Below, in pieces: positions 25,096 to 33,591 of a DNA stretch of 41,446 nt. The position numbers and the translations under genes are program-made. The stretch comes from WHTF01 sp964482425. GTDB taxonomy: Bacteria; Desulfobacterota; Binatia; UBA9968. Location: contig CAYZXN010000386.1 in NCBI GenBank assembly GCA_964482425.1, forward strand, positions 1-41,446, given 5' to 3'. Within the stretch, counting starts at the first letter, position 1. Every line of letters starts with the position of its first letter. Below the pieces are notes generated by a model. That model was not told where the DNA came from. It was given only the letters and a program-made list of their open reading frames with translations, and ran no database searches.

Positions 25096-26400
25096 TTATA
25101 ATTCCATGCCGGCTCGGATTGCGTGCAACAACGCGATATTATCGGAATGGCCGGTCATGTGCGCCGTAATTTTTCCCAGAATTGGCTTGCCCAACAAATA
25201 GAAATCTCCCATCACATCCAGTATTTTATGGCGCGCCAGTTCATCCGGAAAGCGCAATCGGGTGTTTACGATTTTCTCGTCATCGATCAGAATACAATTG
25301 CTGAGCTTTCCCCCATTAATAAGCCCCAGTTTTTGCATCTTCTCCATATCTCGCACGAAGCCGAACGTTCGAGCCGGCGCGATTTCCTCTTTGAAAGACT
25401 CGGGACCTTTATAGGTAAAGGTGTACTCCTGGAAACCCACCGGCGTAGGGTATTGCAGCACGTATTGCACCGAGAACGTGTCCGCTGGCTCGATGCTAAT
25501 CCATTCTCCGCCCTCTTCGCCGACGCGGTAGACACGATCAATTACGATTTCCGACCACTCTTCGTCTTGCTCCTGCACGCCAGCCTCTTCGATGAGCGCG
25601 CAGAATTCCAGACCTGATCCATCCAGTATCGGAACTTCGCCTTGGACCTTCACCAGCAGGTTCGTGATACCATAGCTGTGCAGCACCGCGAGAAAATGCT
25701 CCACGGTCGCAACCGTGAAGCCCCTTCCCCTAAGCGAGGTGGCAAACCCGGTGGAGCCGACGTAGTCCAAGTGAGCCGGCACGCTCACATCGCCGGAAAT
25801 TCCGGCGAACGCAACGCCGCTATTGGGCGGCAACGGATGAAGAATCAGTCCCGTCTTTATTCCGGAGTGCAATCCTTGTCCCGAGCTGACCACGCTTTTC
25901 TTAAGCGTTTTTTGCCGGATCGCCCGCCCCGATCTCAGCAGCGGCGCTCCGGAGTTGGGCGCATCGTCATTTCTCACCTTAGCAGCGGCGCGGGCGTCCT
26001 GGTCTTTGCCAGCTCCGCTGGGTAGCTCGCCCAACGCCCGCTGGACCGTGTGAAGCAGGCCATCCAGCGACACCGGCTTTTCAATGAAATCGAATGCGCC
26101 GAACTTTGTCGCTGTCACGGCGGTGTGAATATTGCCGTGGCCGGAAATCATCACGACATGGGTTTCAGGCTTCCGGCTTTTGATTTCTTTTAGCAAACCG
26201 ATCCCGTCGATCTTGGGCATCCAGATATCGAGAAGCACGAGGCGGGGCTGTTCCAACTCGATCATGTCGAGAACACGAGTGCCATCGGCGGTGTCGATGA
26301 CGCGATATCCCTCGTCGACCAGCACTTCTTTGACCGATTCTCGGACCTTATCCTCATCATCGACCACAAGAATCGTCTTTTGCAGTAAGTCTTCGTTCAC
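25096..26400 (-). CDS. lpxC: Response-regulator receiver domain fused to LpxC deacetylase
   Basis: A single frame of 434 residues. GTG 26400 is the start (GGAGG 5 bases upstream). Residues about 7-125 form a receiver domain: acidic pair in VVDDED (14-15), phospho-acceptor Asp58 in LLDIWMP, Ser86 in MISGHG and Lys108 in IEKPVS, closest by eye to NtrX. A polar linker (about 126-160) follows. Residues about 162-434 are UDP-3-O-acyl-GlcNAc deacetylase with VEHFLAVLH (Glu234, His235), ARTFGFVRD, RHKILDVMGD (His391, Asp395) and TGHSDN (His418): the expected zinc ligands and catalytic base are present. LpxC commits UDP-sugar to lipid A. The upstream kinase would be its phospho-donor. Confidence 0.93.
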   Translation of the reverse strand: MNEDLLQKTILVVDDEDKVRESVKEVLVDEGYRVIDTADGTRVLDMIELEQPRLVLLDIWMPKIDGIGLLKEIKSRKPETHVVMISGHGNIHTAVTATKFGAFDFIEKPVSLDGLLHTVQRALGELPSGAGKDQDARAAAKVRNDDAPNSGAPLLRSGRAIRQKTLKKSVVSSGQGLHSGIKTGLILHPLPPNSGVAFAGISGDVSVPAHLDYVGSTGFATSLRGRGFTVATVEHFLAVLHSYGITNLLVKVQGEVPILDGSGLEFCALIEEAGVQEQDEEWSEIVIDRVYRVGEEGGEWISIEPADTFSVQYVLQYPTPVGFQEYTFTYKGPESFKEEIAPARTFGFVRDMEKMQKLGLINGGKLSNCILIDDEKIVNTRLRFPDELARHKILDVMGDFYLLGKPILGKITAHMTGHSDNIALLHAIRAGMEL

Positions 26401-26416
26401 CGAGTCCTCCGCTTCT

Positions 26417-28651
26417 TCACAAATGCACGGCTTTTCGTTTGAACTCTTGCAGCGAGTCCTGTTCGCGCGCTGGAAATTCAATGACAAACCGCGTACCGCA
26501 GGGCTCATTGGGTCGCACGCGAATATAACCGCGATGGTCCTCGATGATTTGGTTAACGATCGTCAGCCCCAACCCCGTTCCTTGCTTCTTGGTGGAAAAT
26601 TCGGGCTCGAAGATACGGGCCCGAACCTCAGGCTCCAGACCACAACCATTGTCGGCCACTTCCAAGTATACCGAACTGCGCGCCCGATCATAAGCCGTTG
26701 AAATCTGTATTTCTCCGTTCTCATCAACGGCAGCGACGGCGTTATCCAGGAGATTGATCAGGACCCTTTTGATTTGTTCACGATCAAGTTCCAGTGCCGG
26801 TAAAACGTCCTGCCGGAACTCGAAACGGATCTGATTATGTCCTTCCTTAAAAAGAAACAACGCTTCCTGGATGATCTCGTTCAGGTCATTGGGAGCCGGT
26901 TGAGCAGCCGGCAGTCTCGCGAACTGCGAGAATTCATCGACCAGATTCTTCAATTCGACCACCTGCTGGATAATTGTGGTCGTGCACTTGTCCAGAATCG
27001 CACCGTCGCCCTGCAAAAGTTTAGCATACCGCTTGCGTAATCGCTCGGCCGACAGCTGTATCGGAGTGAGCGGATTCTTTATTTCATGGGCGATGCGACG
27101 CGCCACTTCCCGCCAAGCTTCCATCCTTTGCACTTTTTGGATTTGGGTAATATCTTCAAGAAAAATCATTATGCCCAGGCTTTGCCCCTCATCATCGCGC
27201 AGCGCTGCGGCCGCGGCAAACAACGTCAGCAGCTGGTCCGGCAGTTGAATTTGTGTCTCGGTTTCGACGTTCTCCCGCTCCTGGACTTTATCGATGATTT
27301 CGCGCATCACCCGCAGCGGTTCGCTTGCGAAAACGTCAACGTAATCCTTGCCAAGGGCGGCCGAACCGGCGACTCCCAACATGCGCTCAGCGGCCTTATT
27401 CCAGGAAGTAATCTTCCCCTGAGGATCTACGGCAATCACTCCGGCGGTGATATTAGCGAGAACTGTTTCAACGAACTTGCCGCGACGCAACAGTTCAAGG
27501 CTGGTTTTCTTCAGATCCCGGGTCATCTGGTTGAAAGATTCCACTAGCATTCCCATCTCGTCGTCGCCGGCGGATTCGATTTGAAAATCCCAATTGCCGT
27601 GCGCAACTTCCTGGGTTCCCGCCGCCACTTGCTGAATTGGTACCGTAATCCCCTTGGCGAGGTAGAGGCCGAACCATGTGGCGGCAAAAATGATCACCAG
27701 CGTGATCAGAAGCAACGTCAGAATATAGCTGTTTTTTACTGGTGTTCTGAGAAACGCCAAGTGCTTATACTGCTCGTAGGAGCGGGAAATTTCGAGCGCG
27801 CGCTTGGTTACGCTTTTAGGCACATAATAATCGACCACAACGACACCCAGAATGTGCTTGTCGGCGCCATAGACGGGTACGCCGCCGCGGATGACATCGG
27901 CCTCGCCGAAGGCTTGGGTTCGGGTGACTTCCAAGCCCCGCAAAGCGCGATTCAGAAAGTCCGCTTCAGCCTTGATACTAACACCGGTGGGCACCTGATC
28001 GTTGAATGCCACCACCAGCAGCTGGCGATCGGGTGAAAACACTTCCACTGTGCCGAGGTTGTATTCACGCTGCTTGGTCTGAATAAACTCCTTGAGCTCG
28101 TTGCGCCGCGTGCCGTCGAACAAGCCTCCCTCGGTCACGCGCCGGCTCAGTTGGCGGGCGTAAAAGAGAGCATTGTTTGCCGAATTTTGGTAGTAGGTCT
28201 GACCGATTTCTAACGATCCCTGCAGGGCAGTCTCAACTTGAACATCGAACCACCTTTCGAAAGAGCGCGTGACGAATCCGCCGGCAATCACAAAAAGCAA
28301 CAGGGTCGGAACCAGAGAGAGCCCAACAAAGGCGATAACCAATCTGATTCTAAGCCGCGAACCGACAATACCTCGTTTGCGCTCGAAGACCAGCTTCACC
28401 AGGTTCCTGACGACGAGAAAAACCAGCAGAATGAGCAGAATAATGTTGATGTTGATCAGAAGAAAAAAAACGATGTTGTTGCTGAGCGAATACTCCGATG
28501 AGACTTCCGGAAGCTGCACTTCGAAAAAGGCAAACGCCACCACCATGATCGAGGTGACGAGAATTGCCAGCCCTTCCCGCTTGCGCCGTCTTGCTTCTTC
28601 ACGCTTGAGCGTTTCCCGGAGGGAATTGTCAGGATCGGATGCGTAGGACAT
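26417..28651 (-). CDS. NtrY-like transmembrane sensor histidine kinase
   Basis: A 744-residue membrane kinase. Three N-terminal hydrophobic segments lie at about 28-47, 58-84 and 105-127. An extracytoplasmic sensor region follows (about 130-305), then a further transmembrane segment at about 308-332 and a HAMP linker (to about 385). A PAS domain with ITAGVIAVDPQGKITSWNKA, a HisKA domain with His522 in RRIAHEIKNPLTPIQLSAER, and the ATPase with LLDNAVAAVDENG, VADNGCGL and GTGLGLTIV complete it. The architecture matches NtrY. NtrY normally pairs with NtrX (REC-AAA-HTH); here the next gene, 16 bases away, is REC-LpxC instead. Confidence 0.93.
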   Translation of the reverse strand: MSYASDPDNSLRETLKREEARRRKREGLAILVTSIMVVAFAFFEVQLPEVSSEYSLSNNIVFFLLININIILLILLVFLVVRNLVKLVFERKRGIVGSRLRIRLVIAFVGLSLVPTLLLFVIAGGFVTRSFERWFDVQVETALQGSLEIGQTYYQNSANNALFYARQLSRRVTEGGLFDGTRRNELKEFIQTKQREYNLGTVEVFSPDRQLLVVAFNDQVPTGVSIKAEADFLNRALRGLEVTRTQAFGEADVIRGGVPVYGADKHILGVVVVDYYVPKSVTKRALEISRSYEQYKHLAFLRTPVKNSYILTLLLITLVIIFAATWFGLYLAKGITVPIQQVAAGTQEVAHGNWDFQIESAGDDEMGMLVESFNQMTRDLKKTSLELLRRGKFVETVLANITAGVIAVDPQGKITSWNKAAERMLGVAGSAALGKDYVDVFASEPLRVMREIIDKVQERENVETETQIQLPDQLLTLFAAAAALRDDEGQSLGIMIFLEDITQIQKVQRMEAWREVARRIAHEIKNPLTPIQLSAERLRKRYAKLLQGDGAILDKCTTTIIQQVVELKNLVDEFSQFARLPAAQPAPNDLNEIIQEALFLFKEGHNQIRFEFRQDVLPALELDREQIKRVLINLLDNAVAAVDENGEIQISTAYDRARSSVYLEVADNGCGLEPEVRARIFEPEFSTKKQGTGLGLTIVNQIIEDHRGYIRVRPNEPCGTRFVIEFPAREQDSLQEFKRKAVHL

Positions 28652-28687
28652 GTCGGTTTTAATAACTCTTCAGAATTGCAGAGAATT

Positions 28688-28900
28688 CTACCTCCTAAGG
28701 AGATAGAGGACAAGGCTGATCACTAGGCTGATCAGCACGGACGTAGTCAGCGGAAAATAGAAAGTATAGCGCTCCCGCTGGATATAGATGTCACCCGGGA
28801 GCTGGCCGAACCATGGAATGCGTCCGGCAAAGCTGAACAACAAGCCGACAACGATCAAAACGACACCGACAACGATCAAAGCTTTACCGAGACCCGGCAT
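28688..28900 (-). CDS. DUF2905 small membrane protein
   Basis: A 70-residue protein with the DUF2905 layout: two hydrophobic segments (KALIVVGVVLIVVGLLFSF and TTSVLISLVISLVLYLL) around the conserved GRIPWFGQLPGDIYIQRE loop. It is presumably an inner-membrane protein; its role is unknown. ATG 28900 starts the family-typical PGLGKALIV; an in-frame TTG 30 bases upstream is less likely. It stands between ruvB and the kinase gene, in the same direction. Confidence 0.85.
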   Translation of the reverse strand: MPGLGKALIVVGVVLIVVGLLFSFAGRIPWFGQLPGDIYIQRERYTFYFPLTTSVLISLVISLVLYLLRR

Positions 28901-28950
28901 ATTCCAAACTTTGAGCCGCCAGATATCCAAACCCGACCCGCGCCGGCCGA

Positions 28951-30024
28951 TTAAAACAAACTCGGTTGGTTCTTGGGTCCACTTCCTTTTTGCCCTTTCG
29001 ACTTCCGTCCAAAGTGATCGTATGCCAATGGCGTGGCCAGGCGCCCCCTGGGGGTCCTCTGAATGAAACCGGCCTGGATTAAAAACGGTTCATAAACGTC
29101 TTCAATGGTGTCTTTCTCTTCTCCGATGGCGGCCGCCAAAGTTTCCACTCCGACAGGCCCACCGTCGAACTTGTCAATTAGAGTCAACACGAGCATGGTA
29201 TCCATTTTATCGAGTCCGATAGAGTCCACCTCCAGCATCCGCAGTGCCTCTGCGGTCACCGCCGGAGTGATCCGGCCTCCCGCCTTGACCTGCGCATAGT
29301 CGCGCACACGGCGCAGCAGCCGGTTGGCGATGCGCGGCGTACCGCGCGATCGTCGGGCGATTTCGGCGATGCCATTCTCGTCGCCGCTCACACCTAAAAT
29401 AGTCGCTGAGCGCTGCAGAATAAAGGTTAGCGTCTGCGGCGAATAGAAATCCAGACGAAAGATCAAACCGAATCGATCGCGTAAAGGCGATGTCAGTAAA
29501 CCCGAGCGGGTCGTCGCTCCCACTAGCGTAAATGGCCTCAGATCGAGTTTGATGGAGCGCGCCGACGGCCCTTGTCCGATCATGATGTCGATTTGAAAAT
29601 CTTCCATTGCCGGATAAAGAACTTCTTCGACGACGTGATTGAGGCGATGTATTTCGTCTATAAATAAAATATCGCCTTGCTCCAGATTCGTCAGGATCGC
29701 GGCAAGATCTCCCGCCCTTTCAATGACCGGTCCCGACGTCGCCTTGATGTTGACGCCCATTTCACGCGCAATAATGTAGGCTAGCGACGTCTTTCCCAAC
29801 CCCGGAGGTCCGTGAAACAGCAAATGATCCAGAACATCGCCACGGCCGCGGGCAGCGTCAATGGCGACCTTGAGGTTTTCCTTAACCTGTTCTTGACCAA
29901 GGTACTCGTCGAATCCGCGCGGCCGCAAATTCACTTCATAATTGAGATCCTCGTCGGATCGCTTCGGCGAAATCTCTCGAGCGTCTGCGGCTGGCGCGTC
30001 ATTGAACGGCGGTGTTCGTGCCAT
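28951..30024 (-). CDS. ruvB: Holliday junction ATP-dependent DNA helicase RuvB
   Basis: A 357-residue AAA+ motor that drives branch migration of Holliday junctions with RuvA. Walker A GPPGLGKT, Walker B ILFIDEIHRLN, sensor GATTRSGLL and arginine finger region PLRDRFG are all present; the C-terminal winged helix ends with TPRGRLATPLAYDHFG. Slightly long at both termini (an N-terminal polar stretch and a GSGPKNQPSLF tail). It is 9 bases after ruvA. Confidence 0.97.
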   Translation of the reverse strand: MARTPPFNDAPAADAREISPKRSDEDLNYEVNLRPRGFDEYLGQEQVKENLKVAIDAARGRGDVLDHLLFHGPPGLGKTSLAYIIAREMGVNIKATSGPVIERAGDLAAILTNLEQGDILFIDEIHRLNHVVEEVLYPAMEDFQIDIMIGQGPSARSIKLDLRPFTLVGATTRSGLLTSPLRDRFGLIFRLDFYSPQTLTFILQRSATILGVSGDENGIAEIARRSRGTPRIANRLLRRVRDYAQVKAGGRITPAVTAEALRMLEVDSIGLDKMDTMLVLTLIDKFDGGPVGVETLAAAIGEEKDTIEDVYEPFLIQAGFIQRTPRGRLATPLAYDHFGRKSKGQKGSGPKNQPSLF

Positions 30025-30033
30025 ATTCGATTT

Positions 30034-30627
30034 TCAGCGGCTCATCCGGCGGAGCACTTCCTTGATCAATTCCTCAAGGTTTTTCTTGCCCGACTGGATA
30101 CTGTCACGGACGTTCTTTTCAACCTCCCCTTTACGATATCCCAAATTGACCAAGGCCGAAACAGCGTCTTGGATCAGCTGGGATTCGCCACCCTGGGCCG
30201 GCGCTCCACTGCCATGATCCTCCAGGGTCGCGAACCGGTCACGAAGCTCCACGATCATGCGTTCGGCCAGCTTTTTTCCCACTCCCGGAATCGACACGAG
30301 GCGCAACTGATCGCCATCTTTGATCGCTCGTGTTAACTCGTCCGCTGGAATGCCCGACAGAATATTGAGAGCCAACTTGGGACCGATCCCTGCAACACCG
30401 GTAAGATGTAAAAAGACCTGTTTCTCGGCCGGCTCTTGAAAACCAAAAAGCTGCAACGCGTCTTCGCGCAGATGGGTATGAATGTGCAACCTGATCGATG
30501 CGCCCAATTCCGGCAAACGATAAAACACATTTAAGGGAATAAAGATCTGATAGCCGACCCCACCAACATCAACGACGATTTCGCCGGCCAGCTTGTGGGC
30601 GAGAGTGCCGGTAATTTGCGCAATCAC
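30034..30627 (-). CDS. ruvA: Holliday junction branch-migration protein RuvA
   Basis: A 197-residue DNA-binding protein that recognises the four-way junction and loads RuvB. N-terminal OB domain MIAQITGTLAHKLAGEIVVD, double helix-hairpin-helix with LTGVAGIGPKLALNILSG and LVSIPGVGKKLAERMIVEL, and a C-terminal domain III (ALVNLGYRKGEVEKNV) that binds RuvB. Start is GTG at 30627. It is 35 bases after ruvC and 9 before ruvB. Confidence 0.97.
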   Translation of the reverse strand: MIAQITGTLAHKLAGEIVVDVGGVGYQIFIPLNVFYRLPELGASIRLHIHTHLREDALQLFGFQEPAEKQVFLHLTGVAGIGPKLALNILSGIPADELTRAIKDGDQLRLVSIPGVGKKLAERMIVELRDRFATLEDHGSGAPAQGGESQLIQDAVSALVNLGYRKGEVEKNVRDSIQSGKKNLEELIKEVLRRMSR

Positions 30628-30662
30628 GATGATACTTGTGTCGTCCGGCGAATTAAGACCAC

Positions 30663-31247
30663 TCAGCGGAGAATCGATCGGCGAGACCGCACTCTCTCAA
30701 TGTTAGCTGGCAATGCGTCAACCAAACGGGTTCGAAGCACCTGGCTGTGCAGATGACAGATGGCCGCTGCGAGAGCGTCCGCTGAGTCCGCCGGCACCCT
30801 GCCTTTCAAGTCTAAGAGGGCGGCGATCATTACTTGCACCTGATGCTTGGTAGCATGACCGTACCCCACCACCGCCGCTTTGATTTCGACAGCGGCATAC
30901 TCGTAGACCGATAAATTCTTTTGCGCCGCTGCCAGCAGCGCGACGCCGCGAGCTTGGCCGAGCTTCAGCGCGCTTTGAGCGTTTTTCGCAAAAAAAACGC
31001 GTTCGATACAGACACCTTCTGGACGATAGGATTCGATCACTTCTTCGATGCCGCGATAGATGAACCTCAGCCGCGACGCTTGTCCTTGAGTGCTTCCGGC
31101 CGCAACCCTTCCGTGTGCCAAGTGAAACAGCGAATTTCCAACCGCTTCCACAACCCCCCAGCCGGTCACCAGTGATCCGGGATCAATACCGAGAATTCTC
31201 CTCGCGATGGCGCCATCGATCCCCGGTTTATTCAAGCCATCCTTCAA
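30663..31247 (-). CDS. ruvC: Crossover junction endodeoxyribonuclease RuvC
   Basis: A 194-residue resolvase that cuts Holliday junctions. The acidic catalytic residues appear in ILGIDPGSLVTGWGVVE, CIERVFFAKN and DSADALAAAICHLH. The frame opens with TTG at 31247, overlapping the yebC stop (TTGA), with weak AAGG upstream; a second in-frame TTG four codons later also has AAGGA ahead. The first 15 residues or so are an extension on the usual M-x-I-L-G-I-D-P-G start, so the exact N-terminus is uncertain. Confidence 0.94.
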   Translation of the reverse strand: MKDGLNKPGIDGAIARRILGIDPGSLVTGWGVVEAVGNSLFHLAHGRVAAGSTQGQASRLRFIYRGIEEVIESYRPEGVCIERVFFAKNAQSALKLGQARGVALLAAAQKNLSVYEYAAVEIKAAVVGYGHATKHQVQVMIAALLDLKGRVPADSADALAAAICHLHSQVLRTRLVDALPANIERVRSRRSILR

Positions 31248-31990
31248 CTCGCCTTCTCCATCAACTCGCTGGGAATATTGAAGTTGGCAGACACACTCTG
31301 CACGTCATCGTGATCTTCCAATTCCTCGGTCAATTTTAAAATCTGCTCGACATTTTTCTCGTCGACATCGACGGTGTTCTTCGGCACCATCGTCACTACA
31401 GCGCTGGCCACCGGAATCTTTTCGCTTTCGAGTCTTTCTTTGACCCTTTCGAAATCATCCACGGTGGTCAAAACCTCAAACATATCGTCCTCATCCTTGA
31501 CGTCTTCGGCCCCCGCGTCAAGAACGACTCCCATTAAGCGATCTTCGTCGACATGTGCCTTTTCAATGGTGATGAGACCTTTCTTCTCGAACATCCAAGC
31601 GACACAGCCGGCCTCCCCCATATTGCCGCCGTGTTTGGTGAAGAGCCGGCGAATTTCAGACACTGTGCGATTTTTGTTGTCGGTCAGCACGTGAGCCAGT
31701 ATGGCCGCTCCACCGGGGCCGTATCCTTCGTACTGGATTTCCTCGTAAGTAACGCCCTCAAGCTCGCCGATGCCTTTTTTGATAGCCCGGTCGATATTAT
31801 CAGTGGGCATGCTGGCTGCCCGTGCCGTCAGGACAGCCGTCCTAAGTCGCGGGTTAGCGTTGATATCTCCGCCGCCCATGCGCGCCGCCACGGTGATTTC
31901 TTTGATTAATTTGGTGAACAGCTTTCCCTTCTTTGCATCTTTGGCGGCTTTCTTATGTTTGATCGTGCTCCACTTTGAATGGCCTGACAT
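31244..31990 (-). CDS. yebC: YebC/PmpR family protein (TACO1-like)
   Basis: A 248-residue member of the YebC family, reported as DNA-binding regulators in some bacteria and as translation factors for proline-rich stretches in others. MSGHSKWSTIKHKKAAKDAKKG, read in two parts, is the universal start; GGGDINANPRLR, YEGYGPGGAAILAHVLTDN and the GEAGCVAWMFEKKG block follow. ATG 31990 is chosen with GGGGAG upstream, although the frame is open to 32107. yebC-ruvC adjacency is widespread. Confidence 0.96.
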   Translation of the reverse strand: MSGHSKWSTIKHKKAAKDAKKGKLFTKLIKEITVAARMGGGDINANPRLRTAVLTARAASMPTDNIDRAIKKGIGELEGVTYEEIQYEGYGPGGAAILAHVLTDNKNRTVSEIRRLFTKHGGNMGEAGCVAWMFEKKGLITIEKAHVDEDRLMGVVLDAGAEDVKDEDDMFEVLTTVDDFERVKERLESEKIPVASAVVTMVPKNTVDVDEKNVEQILKLTEELEDHDDVQSVSANFNIPSELMEKAS

Positions 31991-32092
31991 ACAATAACAC
32001 TCCCCTGTAAATTGCCGGTAAACTAACACAAACCCCTTGCGCCGTAAACGGGGACAGCAATCTGTCAGACTTTGGCAATTGGCAGCAATGGG

Positions 32093-32121
32093 TTGACGAG
32101 TAAGCAAAAACCACGTACTCT
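32093..32121 (+). promoter_or_regulatory. Candidate promoter for the hydroxylase-rlpA pair
   Basis: TTGACG at 32093-32098, 17-base spacer, TACTCT at 32116-32121. The -35 matches five of six positions and the -10 four of six. It would give a leader of roughly 130 bases before the hydroxylase gene. Confidence 0.4.
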
Positions 32122-32261
32122 GAACTGAGTAGCCCCAGCTCTGTCTGCTACTAGAAAAAAGTCATTCGACCCGCGTACGTCTGCGATCTCTTAACCCAAG
32201 CCTCCCCCTTCCGTGCATTGCCTCGTAGGCCTTTTACTGAACAAGGAGCGAAAGGAAATCA

Positions 32262-32831
32262 ATGTCGACTTATGCTAGCGAAATCGTCGCCTTTACCTGC
32301 TTTTTTTTATACGGCAGCTTTTTCGAATGGACATTACACAAGTATCTGATGCATCAACCTCGTTGGCGCTATCCTTTTCGTGCCCACGCGTTGGTTCATC
32401 ACGGTCTTTTTCGCACCGGACCGGACTATTTTCTATCCGATAAAAAGTATCGGAAAAAGGTACGTTTCGCTTGGTGGAACGCGCCGCTGATTGTCGTCCT
32501 TCATGTCCCTGTCATTCTCTGGTTGCAGCACCTATTGGGCGCTCCTATACTCTTCGGCGCGTGCGCCGCAATCGTGGTTTACTACGGATTGTACGAATAC
32601 CTGCACTATTGCATGCATATCCCCACTGGCCGCCGGCTTGAACAAACCCGATGGTTTGGTTGGCTTGACGCGCACCATCACATGCATCACAAACGACACT
32701 TTAACAATCTCAATGTGGTCCTGCCTCTGGCCGATGTCGTTTTCGGCAGTCTCATCGGTTCACAGCAAAGAATTCCGGTTCCAGACCGGAAGCAAGGCGC
32801 CTGTGTCATGAAAGCGCTCCTGCGTTCTTGA
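32262..32831 (+). CDS. Fatty-acid hydroxylase / sterol desaturase superfamily protein
   Basis: A 189-residue membrane protein with the histidine clusters of di-iron membrane hydroxylases: H26-x4-H31 (HKYLMH), H42-x3-HH47 (HALVHH), H115-x3-H119 (HYCMH) and HHHMHH at 138-143. Hydrophobic stretches at about 8-25, 70-90 and 95-112 fit a small integral membrane enzyme. The likely role is oxidation of a lipid acyl chain or isoprenoid; the substrate cannot be read from sequence. ATG 32262 follows AAGGAGCGAAAGGAAA. rlpA starts 53 bases later in the same direction. Confidence 0.85.
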   Translation: MSTYASEIVAFTCFFLYGSFFEWTLHKYLMHQPRWRYPFRAHALVHHGLFRTGPDYFLSDKKYRKKVRFAWWNAPLIVVLHVPVILWLQHLLGAPILFGACAAIVVYYGLYEYLHYCMHIPTGRRLEQTRWFGWLDAHHHMHHKRHFNNLNVVLPLADVVFGSLIGSQQRIPVPDRKQGACVMKALLRS

Positions 32832-32884
32832 GACACTGTTGGGGCGAGTTTCTCTCTGTTCCAGAACAAGCTAAGATATCGCCA

Positions 32885-33568
32885 ATGAGATCGCTCGTTT
32901 TTACATTGAGTCCATCATCGCGCGCTTATACGGTATGCTTGATTTTTGCTTTAACCTGGCTCGCCGCCTGTTCTGTGCCGCCGTCAAGGGTGCCTCCGCC
33001 GGTGCCGGGGACCAGAGCGACGCAAACGGGCATCGCGTCGTGGTACGGACCTGGCTTTCACGGCAAACTTACGGCTAGCGGCGATATCTACAATCAGTAC
33101 GACCTAACGGCAGCGCATCAAACGCTGCCTTTAGGCACGAATGTGATGGTGACCAATCTCGAGAACGGCAAATCGGTGGAGGTCTTGATCAACGACCGGG
33201 GCCCATTTGCCAAAGGTAGAATCATCGATCTCTCTTACAGCGCGGCGGAGGCGTTAGGGATGATCGGTCCCGGAACCATCCCTGTGAGAGTCGAAGTTAT
33301 TGATACCGGTCCTCAGAGGATATCCTTTATCAAGGATTCGCTCGACTATACCGTTCAAATAGGCTCCTTCATCCGGCTCGAAAACGCCCGCCAGTTGCAT
33401 GATCAACTGGCCGGCACCCATCCCGAAGTTATTATCATTCCTTTACACGGCAGGCACGGCACCTATTACCGTGTCCAACTCGGAACCTTCCGGGATAAAT
33501 CGGCCGCCGAAGAGCAAGCGCGCCGGCTGGCCGAAACCGGTTATGCGGCCATTGTTCTGGAGAAATAA
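32885..33568 (+). CDS. rlpA: RlpA-like lipoprotein with SPOR domain
   Basis: A 227-residue predicted lipoprotein. A signal peptide ends in the lipobox LAAC, then a Pro-rich linker, a double-psi beta-barrel domain (GIASWYGPGFHGKLTASGDIYN with the catalytic Asp region INDRGPFAKGRIIDLS) and a C-terminal SPOR domain (YTVQIGSFIRLENARQLHDQ to VQLGTFRDKSAAEE). RlpA lytic transglycosylases cut denuded glycan strands; SPOR binds such strands at the septum. ATG 32885 gives a normal signal peptide; the TTG at 32828 would add 19 residues. Confidence 0.93.
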   Translation: MRSLVFTLSPSSRAYTVCLIFALTWLAACSVPPSRVPPPVPGTRATQTGIASWYGPGFHGKLTASGDIYNQYDLTAAHQTLPLGTNVMVTNLENGKSVEVLINDRGPFAKGRIIDLSYSAAEALGMIGPGTIPVRVEVIDTGPQRISFIKDSLDYTVQIGSFIRLENARQLHDQLAGTHPEVIIIPLHGRHGTYYRVQLGTFRDKSAAEEQARRLAETGYAAIVLEK

Positions 33569-33591
33569 TCGAACTCGCGTAACCGACACGA

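Noticed and set aside
26401..26508. Longer start for REC-LpxC at 26508
   Set aside because: It would overlap the 3' end of the kinase gene by over 90 bases, while GTG 26400 has GGAGG at ideal distance.
33569..33591. Bidirectional terminator between rlpA and the MBL hydrolase
   Set aside because: Only a 5-bp GTAAC/GTTAC repeat without a T-run; too weak to call.
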